A DNA stretch of 64,000 bases, taken from Thinopyrum elongatum (lineage: Eukaryota; Streptophyta; Magnoliopsida; Poales; Poaceae). Below the pieces are notes generated by a model. It worked only from the letters and a program-made list of their open reading frames with translations, was not told the DNA's origin and did no database searches. Of this stretch, positions 23,536 through 35,292 are shown in pieces. How positions within the stretch are numbered: position 1 is the first letter of the stretch; every line of letters begins with the position of its first letter. The stretch lies in the NCBI GenBank assembly GCA_011799875.1, contig CM022298.1, positions 492,755,180-492,819,179 on the forward strand, given 5' to 3'. Made by a program: the position numbers and the translations under genes.

Positions 23536-25306
23536 TGAAGGAAATATGCCCTAGAGGCAATAATAAAGTTGTTATTTTATATTTACTTATTCATGATAAA
23601 GGTTTATTATCAATGCTAGAATTGTATTGATCGGAAACCTAAATACATGTGTGAATACATAAACAAACACCGTGTCCCTAGTGAGCTTCTACTTGACTAG
23701 CTCGTTGATCAAAGATGGTTATGGTTTCCTAACCATGGACATGAGTTGTCATTTGATAACGGGATCACATCATTAGGAGAATGATGTGATGGACAAGACC
23801 CATCCGTTAGCTTAGCATAATGATCGTTCAGTTTTATTGCTATTGCTTTCTTCATGTCAAATACATATTCCTTCGACTATGAGATTATGCAACTCCCGGA
23901 TACCGGAGGAATGCCTTGTGTGCTATCAAACGTCACAACATAACTGGGTGATTATAAAGATGCTCTACAGGTATCTCCGAAGGTATTTGTTGAGTTGGCA
24001 TAGATTGAGATTATGATTTGTCACTCCGAGTATCGGAGAGGTATCTCTGGGCCCTCTCGGTAATACACATCATAAGCTTGCAAGAAAACGACTAAGGAGT
24101 TAGTCACAAGGTGATGTATTACGGAACGAGTAAAGAGACTTGCCGGTAACGAGATTGAACTAGGTATGAAGATACCGACGATCGAATCTCGGGCAAGTAA
24201 CATACCGATGGACAAAGGGAATTACGTATGTTGTCATAACGGTTCGACCGATAAAGATCTTCGTAGAATATGTAGGAGCCAATATGGGCATCCAGGTTCC
24301 GCTATTGGTTATTGACCGGAGAGGTTTCTCGGTCATGTCTACATAGTTCTCGAACCCGTAGGGTCCGCACGCTTAACATTCGATGACGATATAGTATTAT
24401 ATGAGTTATGTGATTTGGTGACCGAATGTTGTTCGGAGTCTCGGATGAGATCACGGACATGACGAGGAGTCTCGAAATGGTCAAGAGGTAAAGATTGATA
24501 TATAGGACGATGGTATTCGGACACCAGAAGTGTTTCGGGGGGTACCGGGTACTTATCGGGTCATCGGAAGGGGTTCCGGGCACCCCCGGCAAAAGATATG
24601 GGCCTTATGGGCCAAGAGGGGAAACGCACTAGCCACAAGGGGCTGGTGCGCCCCCCATATGGGCTGGCCTAAGGAGGAGAAGGAAAGGGGAGAAGGGAAA
24701 TGTAAGTGTGGATTAGGATTCCCACTTCCTTCCCTCTCCCCCCCCCCCTCTCTCTTTCCTTCCCCCTCCGACAAACATGGCAGGGGGGGCGCGGCCAAGG
24801 GCAGGAGCCCAAGTAGGATTCGGACCTACTTGGGGCTCCCCTTGGCCTCTCCCCTCTCCCTCCCACCTATATATATGAGGAGGGGGCGCCTAGCACAGGC
24901 CAGACAATTGCCTAGCCGTGTGCGGCGCCCCCCTCCACCGTTTACACCCCCGGTCATATTTTCGTAGTGCTTAGGCGAAGCCCTACGGAGATCACTTCAC
25001 CATCACCGTCACCACGCCATCGTGCTGACGGAACTCATCTACTACCTCGATGTCTTGCTGGATCAAGAAGGTGAGGGACGTCACCGAGCTGAACGTGTGC
25101 AGAACGCGGAGGTGCCGTGCGTTCGGTACTTGATCGGTTGAAGCGCGAAGAAGTTCAACTACATCAACCACGTTGTGAAACGCTTCCACTTACGGTCTAC
25201 GAGGGTACGTAGACACACTCTCCCCCTTGTTGCTATGCATCTCCATGGATAGATCATTGCGTGTGCGTAGAATTTTTTTTTGTTTTCCATGCAACGATTC
25301 CCAAAA
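23536..25306 (+). repeat. 5' LTR of the Angela-type element
   Basis: Starts TGAAGGAAATATG and ends TTCCCAAAA, where the 3' copy has the normal CCAACA. It contains a TATA-like CACCTATATATATGAGG (about 24866-24882), the probable start of the transcript, followed by the GC-rich leader. Length about 1771 bases, close to the 3' copy. Confidence 0.92.
24866..24882 (+). promoter_or_regulatory. TATA-box-like LTR promoter element
   Basis: CACCTATATATATGAGG lies within the 5' LTR at the place where BARE1-type LTR promoters carry a TATA box. The same element is present in the 3' LTR (about 31690) and in the LTR fragment near 13281. Its activity is inferred, not shown. Confidence 0.5.
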
Positions 25307-25307
25307 G

Positions 25308-25320
25308 TGGCATCATGAGC
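25308..25320 (+). other. Degenerate primer-binding site, initiator Met-tRNA type
   Basis: TGGCATCATGAGC just inside the 5' LTR resembles the usual TGGTATCAGAGC complement of initiator tRNA-Met with two mismatches plus a one-base insertion. The following CAGGTCTATGCGTAGATG is typical of Angela/BARE1 leaders. Confidence 0.7.
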
Positions 25321-26578
25321 CAGGTCTATGCGTAGATGATATGCACGAGTAGAACACAAAGAAGTTGTGGGCGGTGATGTTCATACTGCTTACCACCAAC
25401 GTCTTATTTTGATTCATCGGCATTGTGGGATGAAGCGGCCCGGACCAACCTTACATGTCCACGTACATGAGACCGGTTCCACCGACTGACATGCAACTAG
25501 TTTTGCATAAAGGTGGCTGGCGGGTGTCTGTTTCTCCTACTTTAGTTGAATCAAATTTGACTGCGGCCGGTCCTTGAAGAAGGTTAAAACAGCAAACTTG
25601 ATAATTCACCGTTGTGGTTTTTGCCGTAGGTAAGAACGGTTCTTGCTAGAAACCCGTAGCAGCCACGTAAAACTTGCAACAACAAGTAGAGGACGTCTAA
25701 CTTGTTTTTGCAGGGTATGTTGTGATGTGATATGGTAAAGACATGATGTGATATACGTTATTGTATGAGATGATCATGTTTTGTAAATTATCGGCAACCG
25801 GCAGGAGCCTTATGGTTGTCTCTTTATTGTATGAAAAGCAAACTCCATGTAATTGCTTTACTTTATCGCTATGCGTTAGCAATAGTTGTAGAAGCAATAG
25901 TTGGCGAGACGACCACGACGCAGCGATGGAGATCAAGGTGTCGAGCCGGTGACGATGGAGATCATGACGATGCTTTGGAGATGGAGATCAAAAGCATGAG
26001 ATGATGATGGCCATATCATGTCACATATTTTGATTGCATGTGATGTTTATCTTTTATGCATCTTATTTTGCTTATAACGACGGTAGCATTATAAGATGAT
26101 CCCTTCACTAAATTTTAAGATATAAGTGTTCTCCCCGAGTATGCACCGTTGCGAAAGTTCATCGTTTCGAGACACCACGTGATGATCGGGTGTGATAGAC
26201 TCTACGTTCACATACAATGGGTGTAAGACAGTTTTGCACATGCAGAATACTTGGGTTAAACTTGACGAGCCTAGCATGTACAGACATGGTCTCGGAACAC
26301 TGGAGACCGAAAGGTCGAACATGAGTCATATAGTAGATATGATCAACATAGAGATGTTCACCATTGATGACTACCCCATCTCACGTGATGATCGGACATG
26401 GGTTAGTTGATTTGGATCATGTATCACTTAGATAACTTGAGGGATGTTTATTTAAGTGGGAGTTCATTAGTAATTTGATTAATTGAACTTAATTTATCAT
26501 GAACTTAATCTTGATAGTTTTTGCATATCTATGTTGTAGATCAATAGCTCGCGTATAGCTCCCCTGTTTTATTTTGAT
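25321..26578 (+). repeat. Untranslated leader of the Angela-type element
   Basis: BARE1-type elements have a long untranslated leader between the primer-binding site and gag. This stretch holds only short frames without motifs, plus a low-complexity GATGGAGATCA-rich segment near 25925-26000. Confidence 0.6.
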
Positions 26579-27597
26579 ATGTTCCTAGAGAAAACTAAGT
26601 TGAAAGATGATAGTAGCAATGATGCGGACTGGGTCTGTGATCTGAGGATTATCCTCATTGTTGCACAGAAGAATTATGTCCTTGATGCACCGCTAGGTGA
26701 CAAACCTATTGCAGGAGCAGATGCAGACGTTATGAACATTTGGCAAGCTCGATATGATGACTACTTAATAGTTTAGTGCGCCATGCTTTACAGCTTAGAA
26801 CCGGGACTTCAAAAACATTTTGAACGCCACGAAGCATATGAGATGTTCCAAGAGCTGAAATTGGTATTTCAGACTCATGCCCGTGTCGAGAGGTATGAGA
26901 CCTCTGACAAGTACTTTGCCTACAAGATGGAGGAGAATAGCTCAACCAGTGAGCATGTGCTCAGAATGTCTGGGTACTACAATCGCTTGAATCAAGTGGG
27001 AGTTAATCTTCCAGATAAGATAGTGATTGACAAAGTTCTCTAGTCACTATCACCAAGCTACTAGAACTTCGTGATGAACTATAATATGTGAGGGATGACG
27101 AAAATGATTCCCGAGCTCTTCGCGATGCTGAAATCGGTGATGGTAGAAATCAAGAAAGAGCTTCAAGTGTTGATGGTTAACAAGACCACTAGTTTCAAGA
27201 AAAAGGGCAAGGGAAAAAAGGGAACTTCAAGAAGAATGGCAAGCAAGTTGCCGCTCCCATGAATAAGCCCAAAGCTGGACCCAAGCCTGAAACTGAGTGC
27301 CTCTACTGCAAAGGAAATGGTCACTGAAAGCGGAACTGCCCCAAATACTTGGCGGATAAGAAGGATGGCAAAGTGAACAAAGGTATAATTGATATACATG
27401 TTATTGATGTGTTCCTTACTAGTATTCATAGTAGCACCTGCGTATTTAATACCAGTTCAGTTGCTAAGATTAGTAACTCGAATCAGGAGTTGCAGAATAA
27501 ACAGAGACTAGTTAAGGGCGAGGTGACGATGCGTGTTGGAAGTGATTCCAAGGTTGATACGATCACCATCGCACACTCCCTCTACCTTCGGGATTAG
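26579..27597 (+). pseudogene. Angela-type Copia gag pseudogene
   Basis: The reading starts MFLEKTKLKDD and passes through a UBN2-type gag core (DYLIV, stop at 26774-26776, then MLYSLEPGLQKHFERHEAYE). A further stop lies near 27040. A zinc knuckle follows (near 27300-27345, CLYCKGNGH then RNCPKYL) in which a TGA replaces one codon. After it the frame enters the protease-to-integrase spacer (SSTCVFNTSSVAKISNSNQE), which has the typical start of the aspartic protease region but with a changed active site. Gag would form the virus-like particle of the element. It is non-functional. Confidence 0.82.
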
Positions 27598-27720
27598 TGT
27601 TGAACCTAAATAAATGTTATTTGGTTTTTGCGTTGAGCATGAATATGACTTGATCATTTTTATTGCAATACGGTTATTCATTTAAGTCAGAGAATAATTG
27701 TTGTTCTGTTTACACCCAAT

Positions 27721-30070
27721 GTGAATGGTTTATTCAATCTCGATCGTAGTGATACACTTATTCATAATATTGATGCCAAAAGATGCAAAGTTGATAATGA
27801 TAGTGCAACATACTTGTGGCACTGCCATTTAGGTCATATAGGTGTAAAGCGCATGAAGAAACTCCATGCAGATGGGCTTTTGGAATCACTTGATTATGAA
27901 TCATTTGATACTTGTGAACCATGCCTCATGGGCAAGATGACTTAAACTCCGTTCTTCGAAACAATGGAGTGAGTTAACGACTTATTGGAAATAATACATA
28001 CCGATGTATACGGTCCAATGAGTGTTGAAGCACACGGCGGGTATCGTTATTTTCTAACCTTCACAGATGATTTGAGTAGATATGGGTATATCTACTTAAT
28101 GAAACACAAGTCTGAAACATTTGAAAAGTTCAAAGAATTTCAGAGTGAAGTGGAGAATCATCGTAACAAGAAAATAAAGTTTCTACGATCTGATTGCGGA
28201 GGCGAATATTTGAGTTACGAGTTTGGCCTTCATTTAAAACAATGTGGAATTGTTTCACAACTCACGCCACCTGGAACACCACACCGTAATGGTGTGTCCG
28301 AACGTCGTAACCGTACTTTATTAGATATGGTGCGATCTATGATGTCTCTTACCGATTTACCACTATCATTTTGGGGTTATGCATTAGAGACAGCCGCATT
28401 CACGTTAAATAGGGCACCGTCTAAATCCGTTGAGACAACACCGTATGAATTGTGGTTTGGTAAGAAACCTAAGCTGTCGTTTCTTAAAGTTTGGGGATGC
28501 GATGCTTATGTCAAAAGGCTTCAGCCAGATAAGCTCGAACCCAAATCGGAGAAGTGCGTCTTCATAGGATACCCTAAAGAAACTATTGGGTACACCTTCT
28601 ACCACAGATTCGAAGGCAAGATCTTTGTTGCTAAGTTTGGGTCCTTTCTAGAGAAGGAGTTTCTCTCGAAAGAAGTGAGTGGGAGCAAAGTAGAACTTGA
28701 TGAGGTAATTGTACCTTCTCTCGAATTGGAGAGTAGCACATCACAGAAAAATAGTTCCCGTGATGCCTACACCGACCAGAGAGGAAGCTAATGATGATGA
28801 TCATGAAACTTCAGATCAAGTTACTACAGAACTTCGTAGGTCGACCAGAACACGTTCCGCACCAGAGTGGTACGGTAATCCTGTCCTGGAAGTCATGTTA
28901 TAAGACCATGGCGAACCTACGAACTATGAAGAAGCTATGATGAGCCCAGATTCTGACAGATGGCTTGAGGCCATGAAATCTGAGATAGGATCCATGTATG
29001 AGAACAAAGTGTGGACTTTGGTGGAATTGCCCGATGATCGGCAGGCCATTGAAAATAAATGGATCTTCAAGAGGAAGACGGACGCTGATGGTAATGTTAC
29101 TATCTACAAAGCTTGACTTGTCGTAAAAGGTTTTCGACAAGTTCAAGGGGTTGACTACAATGAGACTTTCTCACCCATACCGATGCTTAAGTCCGTCCAA
29201 ATCATGTTAGCAATTGCCGCATTTTATGATTATGAAATCTGGCAAATGGACGTCAAAACTGCATTCCTTAATGGATTTCTTAAAGAAGAGTTGTATATGA
29301 TACAACCAGAAGGTTTTGTCAATCCTAAAGGTGCTAACAAAGTATGCAAGCTCTAGCGATCCATCTATGGACTGGTGCAAGCATCTCGGAGTTGGAATAT
29401 ACGCTTTGATGAGGTGATCAAAGCATATGGTTTTATACAGACTTACGGTGAAGCCTGTATTTACAAGAAAGTGAGTGGGAACTCTGTAGCATTTCTGATA
29501 TTATATGTGGATGACATATTGCTGATTGGAAATGATATAGAATTTCTGGATAGCATAAAAGGATACTTGAATAAGAATTTTTCAATGAAATACCTCGGTG
29601 AAGCTACTTACGTATTGAGCATTAAGATCTATAGGGATAGATCGAGGCGCTTGATAAGACTTTCAATGAGTACATACCTTGACAAGATTTTGAAGGAGTT
29701 CAAAATGGATCAGTCAAAGAAGGAGTTCTTGCCTGTATTGTAAGGTATGAAGTTGAGTAAGACTCAAATCTCGACCACAGCAGAAGATAGAGAAAGAATG
29801 AAAGTCATTCCCTATGCCTCAGCCATAGGTTCTATAAAGTATGCCATGCTGTGTACCAGACCTATTGTGTACCTTGCCATAAGTTTTGCAAGGGGGTACA
29901 ATAGTGATCCAGGAGTAGATCACTGGACAGCGGTCAAAATTATCCTTAGGTACCTAAGAGGACTAAGGAAATGTTTCTCGGTTATGGAGGTGATAAAGAG
30001 TTCGTCGTAAAGGGTTACGTCGATACAAGCTTTAACACCGATCCGGATGACTCTGAGTCTCAATCTGGAT
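27721..30070 (+). pseudogene. Angela-type Copia pol pseudogene: integrase, reverse transcriptase, partial RNase H
   Basis: The GAG-pre-integrase zinc region (WHCHLGHIGVKRMKKLH ... CEPCLMGKM) lies at 27790-27945. The integrase core at 27985-28500 shows the catalytic Asp residues in IIHTDVYGPM and LRSDCGGEY and the Glu in GVSERRNRTLLD. The reverse transcriptase runs from about 28900 to 29750 with MDVKTAFLNG and the LYVDDILLIG box. Stops interrupt it, for example near 29114, 29355 and 29741. RNase H is cut short near 30060, where the sequence jumps toward the 3' end. Domain order (integrase before reverse transcriptase) fixes it as Copia. Confidence 0.9.
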
Positions 30071-30342
30071 ACATATAAAAAGCAATCGGCTAGAGTAGCT
30101 CCATGCAGAGCATTGTAGACATAGAAATTTGCAAAATACATACGGATCTGAATGTGGCAGACCCGTTGACTAAACTTCTCACACACGCAAAACATGATCA
30201 CACCTTGGTACTCTTTGGGTATTAATCACATGGTAATGTGAACTAGATTATTGACTCTAGTAAACTCTTTGGGTATTGGTCACATGACGATGTGAACTAT
30301 GGATGTTAATCACATGGCGATGTGAACTAGATTATTGACTCT

Positions 30343-30358
30343 AGTGCAAGTGGGAGAC
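30343..30358 (+). other. Polypurine tract of the Angela-type element
   Basis: GTGCAAGTGGGAGAC lies immediately before the 3' LTR start TGAAG, as in BARE1-type elements. Just upstream, imperfect copies of a motif with TCACATGGCGATGTGAACTA recur at about 30221, 30280 and 30310. Confidence 0.8.
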
Positions 30359-32131
30359 TGAAGAAATATGCCCTAGAGGCAATAATAAAGTTGTTATTTT
30401 ATATTTGCTTATTCATGATAAAGGTTTATTATTCATGCTAGAATTGTATTGATCGGAAAACTAAATACATGTGTGAATACATAAACAAACACTGTGTCCC
30501 TAGTAAGCTCTACTTGACTAGCTCGTTGATCAAAGATGGTTATGGTTTCCTAACCATGGACATGAGTTGTCATTTGATAATGGGATCACATCATTAGGAG
30601 AATGATGTGATGGACAAGACCCATCCGTTAGCTTAGCATAATGATCGTTCAGTTTTATTGCTATTGCTTTCTTCATGTCAAATACATATTCCTTCGACTA
30701 TGAGATTATGCAACTCCCGGATACTGGAGGAATGCCTTGTGTGCTATCAAACGTCACAACGTAACTGTGTGATTATAAAGATGCTCTACAGGTATCTCCG
30801 AAGGTATTTGTTGAGTTGGCATAGATCGAGATTAGGATTTGTCACTCCGAGTATCGGAGAGGTATCTCTGGGCCCTCTCGGTAATACACATCATAAGCTT
30901 GCAAGAAAACGACTAAGGAGTTAGTCACGAGGTGATGTATTACGGAACGAGTAAAGAGACATGCCGGTAACGAGATTGAACTAGGTATGAAGATACCGAC
31001 GATCGAATCTCAGGCAAGTAACATACCGATGGACAAAGGGAATTACGTATGTTGTCATAACGGTTTGACCGATAAAGATCTTCATAGAATATGTAGGAGC
31101 CAATATGGGCATCTAGGTTCCGCTATTGGTTATTGACCGGAGAGGTGTCTCGGTCATGTCTACATAGTTCTCGAACCCATAGGGTCCGCACGCTTAACGT
31201 TCAATGACGATATAGTATTATATGAGTTATGTGATTTGGTGACCGAATGTTGTTCGGAGTCCCGGATGAGATCACGGACATGATGAGGAGTCTCGAAATG
31301 GTCGGGAGGTAAAGATTGATATATAGGATGATGGTATTCGGACACCGGAAGTGTTTCGGGGGGTACCGGGTACTTATCGGGTCACCGGAAGGGGTTCCAG
31401 GCACCCCCGGCAAAAGATATGGGCCTTATGGGCCAAGAGGGGAAACGCACCAGCCACAAGGGGCTGGTGCGCCCCCCATATGGGCCGGCCTAAGGAGGAG
31501 AAGGAAAGGGGAGAAGGGAAAGGTAAGTGTGGATTTAGGATCCCCCTTCCTTCCCCTTCACCCCCCCCCCCCCCCCCATATTTCATCCCCCTCCGACAAA
31601 CATGGCAGGGGGGGCGCGGCCAAGGGCAGGAGCCCAAGTAGGATTCGGACCTACTTGGGGTGCCCCTTGGCCTCTCCCCTCTCGCTCCCACCTATATATA
31701 TGAGGAGGGGGCGCCTAGCACAGGCCAGACAATTGCCTAGCCGTGTGCGGCGCCCCCCTCCACCGTTTACACCCCCGGTCATATTTTCGTAGTGCTTAGG
31801 CGAAGCCCTGCGGAGATCACTTCACCATCACCGTCACCACGCCGTCGTGCTGACGGAACTCATCTACTACCTCGACGTCTTGCTGGATCAAGAAGGCGAG
31901 GGACGTCACCAAGCTGAACGTGTGCAGAACGCGGTGGTGCCGTGCGTTCGGTACTTGATCGGTTGAAGCGCAAAGAAGTTCGACTACATCAACCGCGTTG
32001 TGAAACGCTTCCGCTTACGGTCTACGAGGGTACGTAGACACACTCTCCCCCTCTATGCTATGCATATCCATGGATAGATCATTGCGTGTGCGTAGAATTT
32101 TTTTTTGTTTTCCATGCAACGATTCCCAACA
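30359..32131 (+). repeat. 3' LTR of the Angela-type element
   Basis: Collinear with 23536-25306 and ends in the complete CCCAACA terminus. A C-homopolymer near 31561-31577 is longer than in the 5' copy. Scattered single-base differences show an insertion of moderate age. Confidence 0.92.
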
Positions 32132-32136
32132 CTGCG
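32132..32136. other. Target-site duplication (right) of the Angela-type element
   Basis: CTGCG, identical to 23531-23535, follows the LTR terminus CCAACA directly. Confidence 0.92.
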
Positions 32137-34140
32137 GGCGAGCCAACTATCCTCTCCCGCACAGAAGCGGGTCATCAGCGAGGTGAGAGCAGCCATAGTT
32201 CTCGGCTTGTCTTGACCGAGCTGACGGGCCAACCATTCATATATTGTTTTTGAATGCGACGATGGCCTTGGCTTCGGAGCAGTGTATGATCTGGTTCTTC
32301 TTAGTGAGAAACCTGTTCCAGACCTTCCAGGCTGATTTGCCTGGCTGCTGGGTGACATGACTGAGGTTGTCGGCATCCGGAGGCCAGACGTATGTGCCCT
32401 GGAAGTTTGCTCTAAAGGCATCTTCGAGGGCCTCCCAGCAGCCAATAGAGTGAGGGGTCAGGCTATTAAGCCAATGCCTTGCCGGCCCCTTTAGTTTGAG
32501 CGACAGATATTTTATGGAATGGAGATTGTCTCCATTGGCCATGTGTATGTGGAGAAGGAAATCCTCGATCCATACTGTTGGATCGGTGGTGCCATCGTAT
32601 GGTTCTATATTGATGGGCTTGAATACTTCGGGGAATTGATGTTCCATCACCCTGTCTGTGAAGCAGGTCGGGCGAGCCGGACCTCGAAACCGAGGGGCAT
32701 CTCGTCGGAGGTTGGGCGAAAGCCGTGAATAGGCCTGATCTCGGGCACGGCCGTTCCTGTCCATCCAGACATCGTAGCCATCGAGCCCTGCGGGCGTGTG
32801 TCCCCTTGATATATAGATGGACCGAGGAGGTGTCATGTTTGCCTCGATGCGACGTCAAACGTCGTGAGGGTCTAAGTAGTCCATGGGGTCCTTGCCATAA
32901 CGGAGTGGAGGTGGCCGGTCGTCGAGGTTTTCCCGCATTGGCCTGTCCCACCCTCTAGGGGGTCGGACATGATCGTCGGCGAGCTCCTCGTCAAACTCCG
33001 GCAGGAGATGCCTGCGTGGGTATGATTTCGGCGAGCTGCGACACCGGTCTTCCATGTCTTGCTCGGTGGAGAGCACTTCGACCCACTTTTCATTTAGTGC
33101 GTCGGTGTTGGCCTTCGGCTGTCGCTGCTTGCATTTCATGCTCCTGGCCGTCGGAAGCGCTCTTGTTCGAAGGGGTCTTCGGGAACGACAAAGTCCTCGG
33201 TACCAAGGCTTTCGTCCTCCTCAAACTCCGGCATATAATTGTCATTGACCCCTTCAAAGAGGTCGCCGGGATCTGAATCTTCAAGATGTCTGTTTGGTGT
33301 GATGTTCTGCCCTGGGGAAGCTTGCTGGTCTCCCTCGGGGTTATCGGCGTCGCCGGCTTCTGCGTCGCCATTATCGACGGTTGCATTATTGCCGCTAGGC
33401 TCCCCATTGTTTCCCCGTTTGCGCCTTCGGCGATGTCTCTGAGGGGTATTGGGGGTGTCTACCATGTACACATCGTAAGTAGATGTAGCAGTCCACCTGC
33501 CAGTGTTTACCAGGGGCGAGGTGTCTTCTGCGGGGCCATCGGCATCTTCATCCATGTCCGGGGCCTCTCCGTAGTCTAGTATGTCGGTTAAATCATCGAC
33601 TGTGGCGACTAGGTGGGTGGTGGGTGGGACATAAATTTCTCGATCGTCGGGTTTAAGTCCGACCTGATCATAGACCGAGGTCTTGCCGTCTGAGATGGAC
33701 ATGGCTTGGATACGGTCAAGCATCTCATTAAGGTGGGACAGCTCTTTCGGATTCATTACTGAGTTATAGGCGGGGCTGACTCGAAGTGTGCCCGCCTGGT
33801 AACTTGACATGTCTTCAGCGCGAAGGGGATCCGGGAGTGATTTCGGATTCTATGCCGAGATCAGGTCCAACCCTGACGTGATTCCCGAAGTGGGGGCCGG
33901 ATCTGCCTCCGAGCCGGAGATCAGAAGGGCATCGGCCGAGGTGGTCATGTCGGGAGTCTCTAACGGTGCCGCGACGGAGATCGGTTCCAGGGTCGAGCCC
34001 CGGGCGCCAGATAAGTTCTCAATTCGGTCGGTGGCCCGTCTCGACAGGATGAGCTTACCACGGGAGTCCGAAGTGTACTCGAGGCCGCCAAAGGTCACGA
34101 TCCGACTCGGGACTTGTAACCTACCTCGTTCACCATAATA
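32137..34140 (-). pseudogene. Tat-type Gypsy gag pseudogene (N-terminal and central part)
   Basis: Reading on the minus strand starts just inside the 5' LTR (WAYYGERGRLQVPSRIVTFG near 34140). It is stopped at 33850-33852 and continues as MSSYQAGTLRVSPAYN (33810), an acidic, low-complexity segment. The frame shifts near 33136. In the second frame there is a stop at 32855-32857, then the Retrotrans_gag core (VFKPINIEPYDGTTDPTVWI near 32630, LKGPARHWLNSL near 32490, FRANFQGTYV near 32405). The gene is interrupted at 32137 by the Angela element and resumes at 23530. Gag would form the particle core. Stops and the frameshift show it is dead. Confidence 0.8.
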
Positions 34141-34152
34141 AGCCCAGGCAGG

Positions 34153-34645
34153 TGTCGGTGTCAAAACCGGAAGATCTCGGGTAGGGGGTCCCGAGCTGTG
34201 GATCTTGGATCGATGGGTAACAGGGAACATAGGGACAGCGTTTACCCAGGTTTGGGCCCTCTCAAGGAGGTAAAACCCTACGTCCTACTTGGTTGTATTG
34301 ATGTGTTTGTATGACAATTACAGAGTTGATCTACCACAAGATCGGATGAACTAAACCCTAGGTGGGTATGGCGATAATGGTTCCCCCTACAGGCTAAAAC
34401 CCGTCTAGTTTATATAGACACCAGGGGTACCAAGGGTTACATATGGTCAGTTGCCATTAGGGAATTAACATGCCGGTCACGCTAAACCAGAATTAGAGGG
34501 TACGCCAAGTCTTCGGAGGTTTCCTTCTGAATCACGGGGTCGCCTATAGTCCGGTCTTCCTTCGGTGAACCAAGAGCGGCCCATCAGTCTACCCCATGAG
34601 AGATAGGCCGGCAGCCCAGGGACCCCTTAGTCCAGGACACCCTCA
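34153..34645 (-). repeat. 5' LTR of the Tat-type Gypsy element
   Basis: On the minus strand it begins TGAGGGTGTCCTGGACTAAG and ends GACACCGACA, 493 bases. It contains a TATA-like TCTATATAAAC (about 34405-34415) in the position expected for the promoter. The starting text is typical of a large group of wheat Gypsy LTRs. Its partner LTR is outside the window. Confidence 0.72.
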
Positions 34646-34649
34646 GCAG

Positions 34650-34900
34650 GGACCCCTCCTCCCTCGATCGACACCTGATTCTAGCTGACATTTGAGACTT
34701 CAGCCCCTAGACAGTCCTCTGCGATCGACCCCTTGTAAACACATACCCTAGTCCTCATACGAGGCTCGATCATCAACATAGACAAGTATGAAGCATGGTA
34801 TTACCTCTCTGAGGGCCTAAACCTGGGTAAACTGTCTTCGTGTGCACCACCCGAATCTTTGTCACGTAAACTATCCTTAGATGGGCATTGACGAGAAAAT
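34650..34900 (+). repeat. Fragment of a related LTR in the opposite orientation
   Basis: The plus strand here (TACCTCTCTGAGGGCCTAAA, about 34801-34820, then CCTGGGTAAAC) resembles the minus strand of the adjacent Tat-type LTR (TACCTCCTTGAGAGGGCCCA). It is therefore a diverged related LTR lying head-on to it. Borders are uncertain. Confidence 0.45.
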
Positions 34901-34956
34901 ATCACGTCAGCAAGTGGCGGGGTTTGATCATCGATGGTTGCACCTAGCATGGGGCA

Positions 34957-35247
34957 GTGCTTACACATCATGTCCTTGTTGAAGGCATTGCTTGCTCTCT
35001 AGGGGTGAAACCACAAGATGTGAGTAGTTGGATCTTGCGACAACGGGACTATGAGCGTCTTTTCCTTTCTAGAGGTGTTGCTTTCGAAGAACCTTTCTCG
35101 TATTTCATGCTGGGTCAAGGACGGTGGATAGTTGGGCGCATCGCTTTTCTTTTGTTTTTCCTTCTCATTAATTTTTTGGTTGTGTGCATACTCCATGCCT
35201 CGACTAAGTTTCAATATTGTGTTATTGTAGAGACTGGATGTAATTGA
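34957..35247 (+). CDS. Short unrecognised ORF upstream of an A-rich tail (96 codons)
   Basis: I do not recognise the product. The first half (EGIACSLGVKPQDVSSWILR) faintly resembles the segment preceding zinc knuckles in grass transposon-associated proteins. The second half is hydrophobic (VGRIAFLLFFLLINFLVVCI), one possible membrane segment. The region is followed by an A-rich run at about 35281-35292, so the whole 34900-35292 stretch could be the 3' end of a truncated LINE or a processed copy. No start-site or expression evidence is visible. Confidence 0.25.
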   Translation: MLTHHVLVEGIACSLGVKPQDVSSWILRQRDYERLFLSRGVAFEEPFSYFMLGQGRWIVGRIAFLLFFLLINFLVVCILHASTKFQYCVIVETGCN

Positions 35248-35292
35248 TATCATCTTGATATTAATATATTGTCTTTTATCAAGAAAAAAAAC

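Larger units (their letters stand above)
23536..32131 (+). mobile_element. Complete-length Angela/BARE1-type Copia retrotransposon with decayed genes
   Basis: Two LTRs of about 1.77 kb (23536-25306 and 30359-32131), a degenerate initiator-Met-tRNA primer site and a polypurine tract frame a Copia-order internal region (gag, GAG-pre-integrase, integrase, reverse transcriptase, partial RNase H). A perfect 5-bp duplication, CTGCG, flanks it. The LTR text beginning GGAAATATGCCCTAGAGGC is diagnostic of the BARE1/Angela/WIS group of Triticeae. Many in-frame stops and a deletion in RNase H make it non-autonomous now. It lies inside the gag gene of the Tat-type element, on the opposite strand. Confidence 0.95.
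19585..34645 (-). mobile_element. Tat/Retand-type Gypsy element with antisense gene, lacking reverse transcriptase and integrase, split by Angela
   Basis: On the minus strand the element runs from its 5' LTR (34153-34645) through gag (about 34140-32137), the Angela insertion (23536-32131), the rest of gag and protease (23530-22020), then about 900 bases of non-coding sequence and a plus-strand spliced gene (19585-21138). The antisense gene 3' of pol is a known feature of the Tat group (Grande, RIRE2, Retand). No reverse transcriptase, RNase H or integrase motif lies between the protease and the antisense gene, so these were deleted. The 3' LTR is not in the window; the element is cut at 19585 by another Gypsy LTR. 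Confidence 0.78.
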
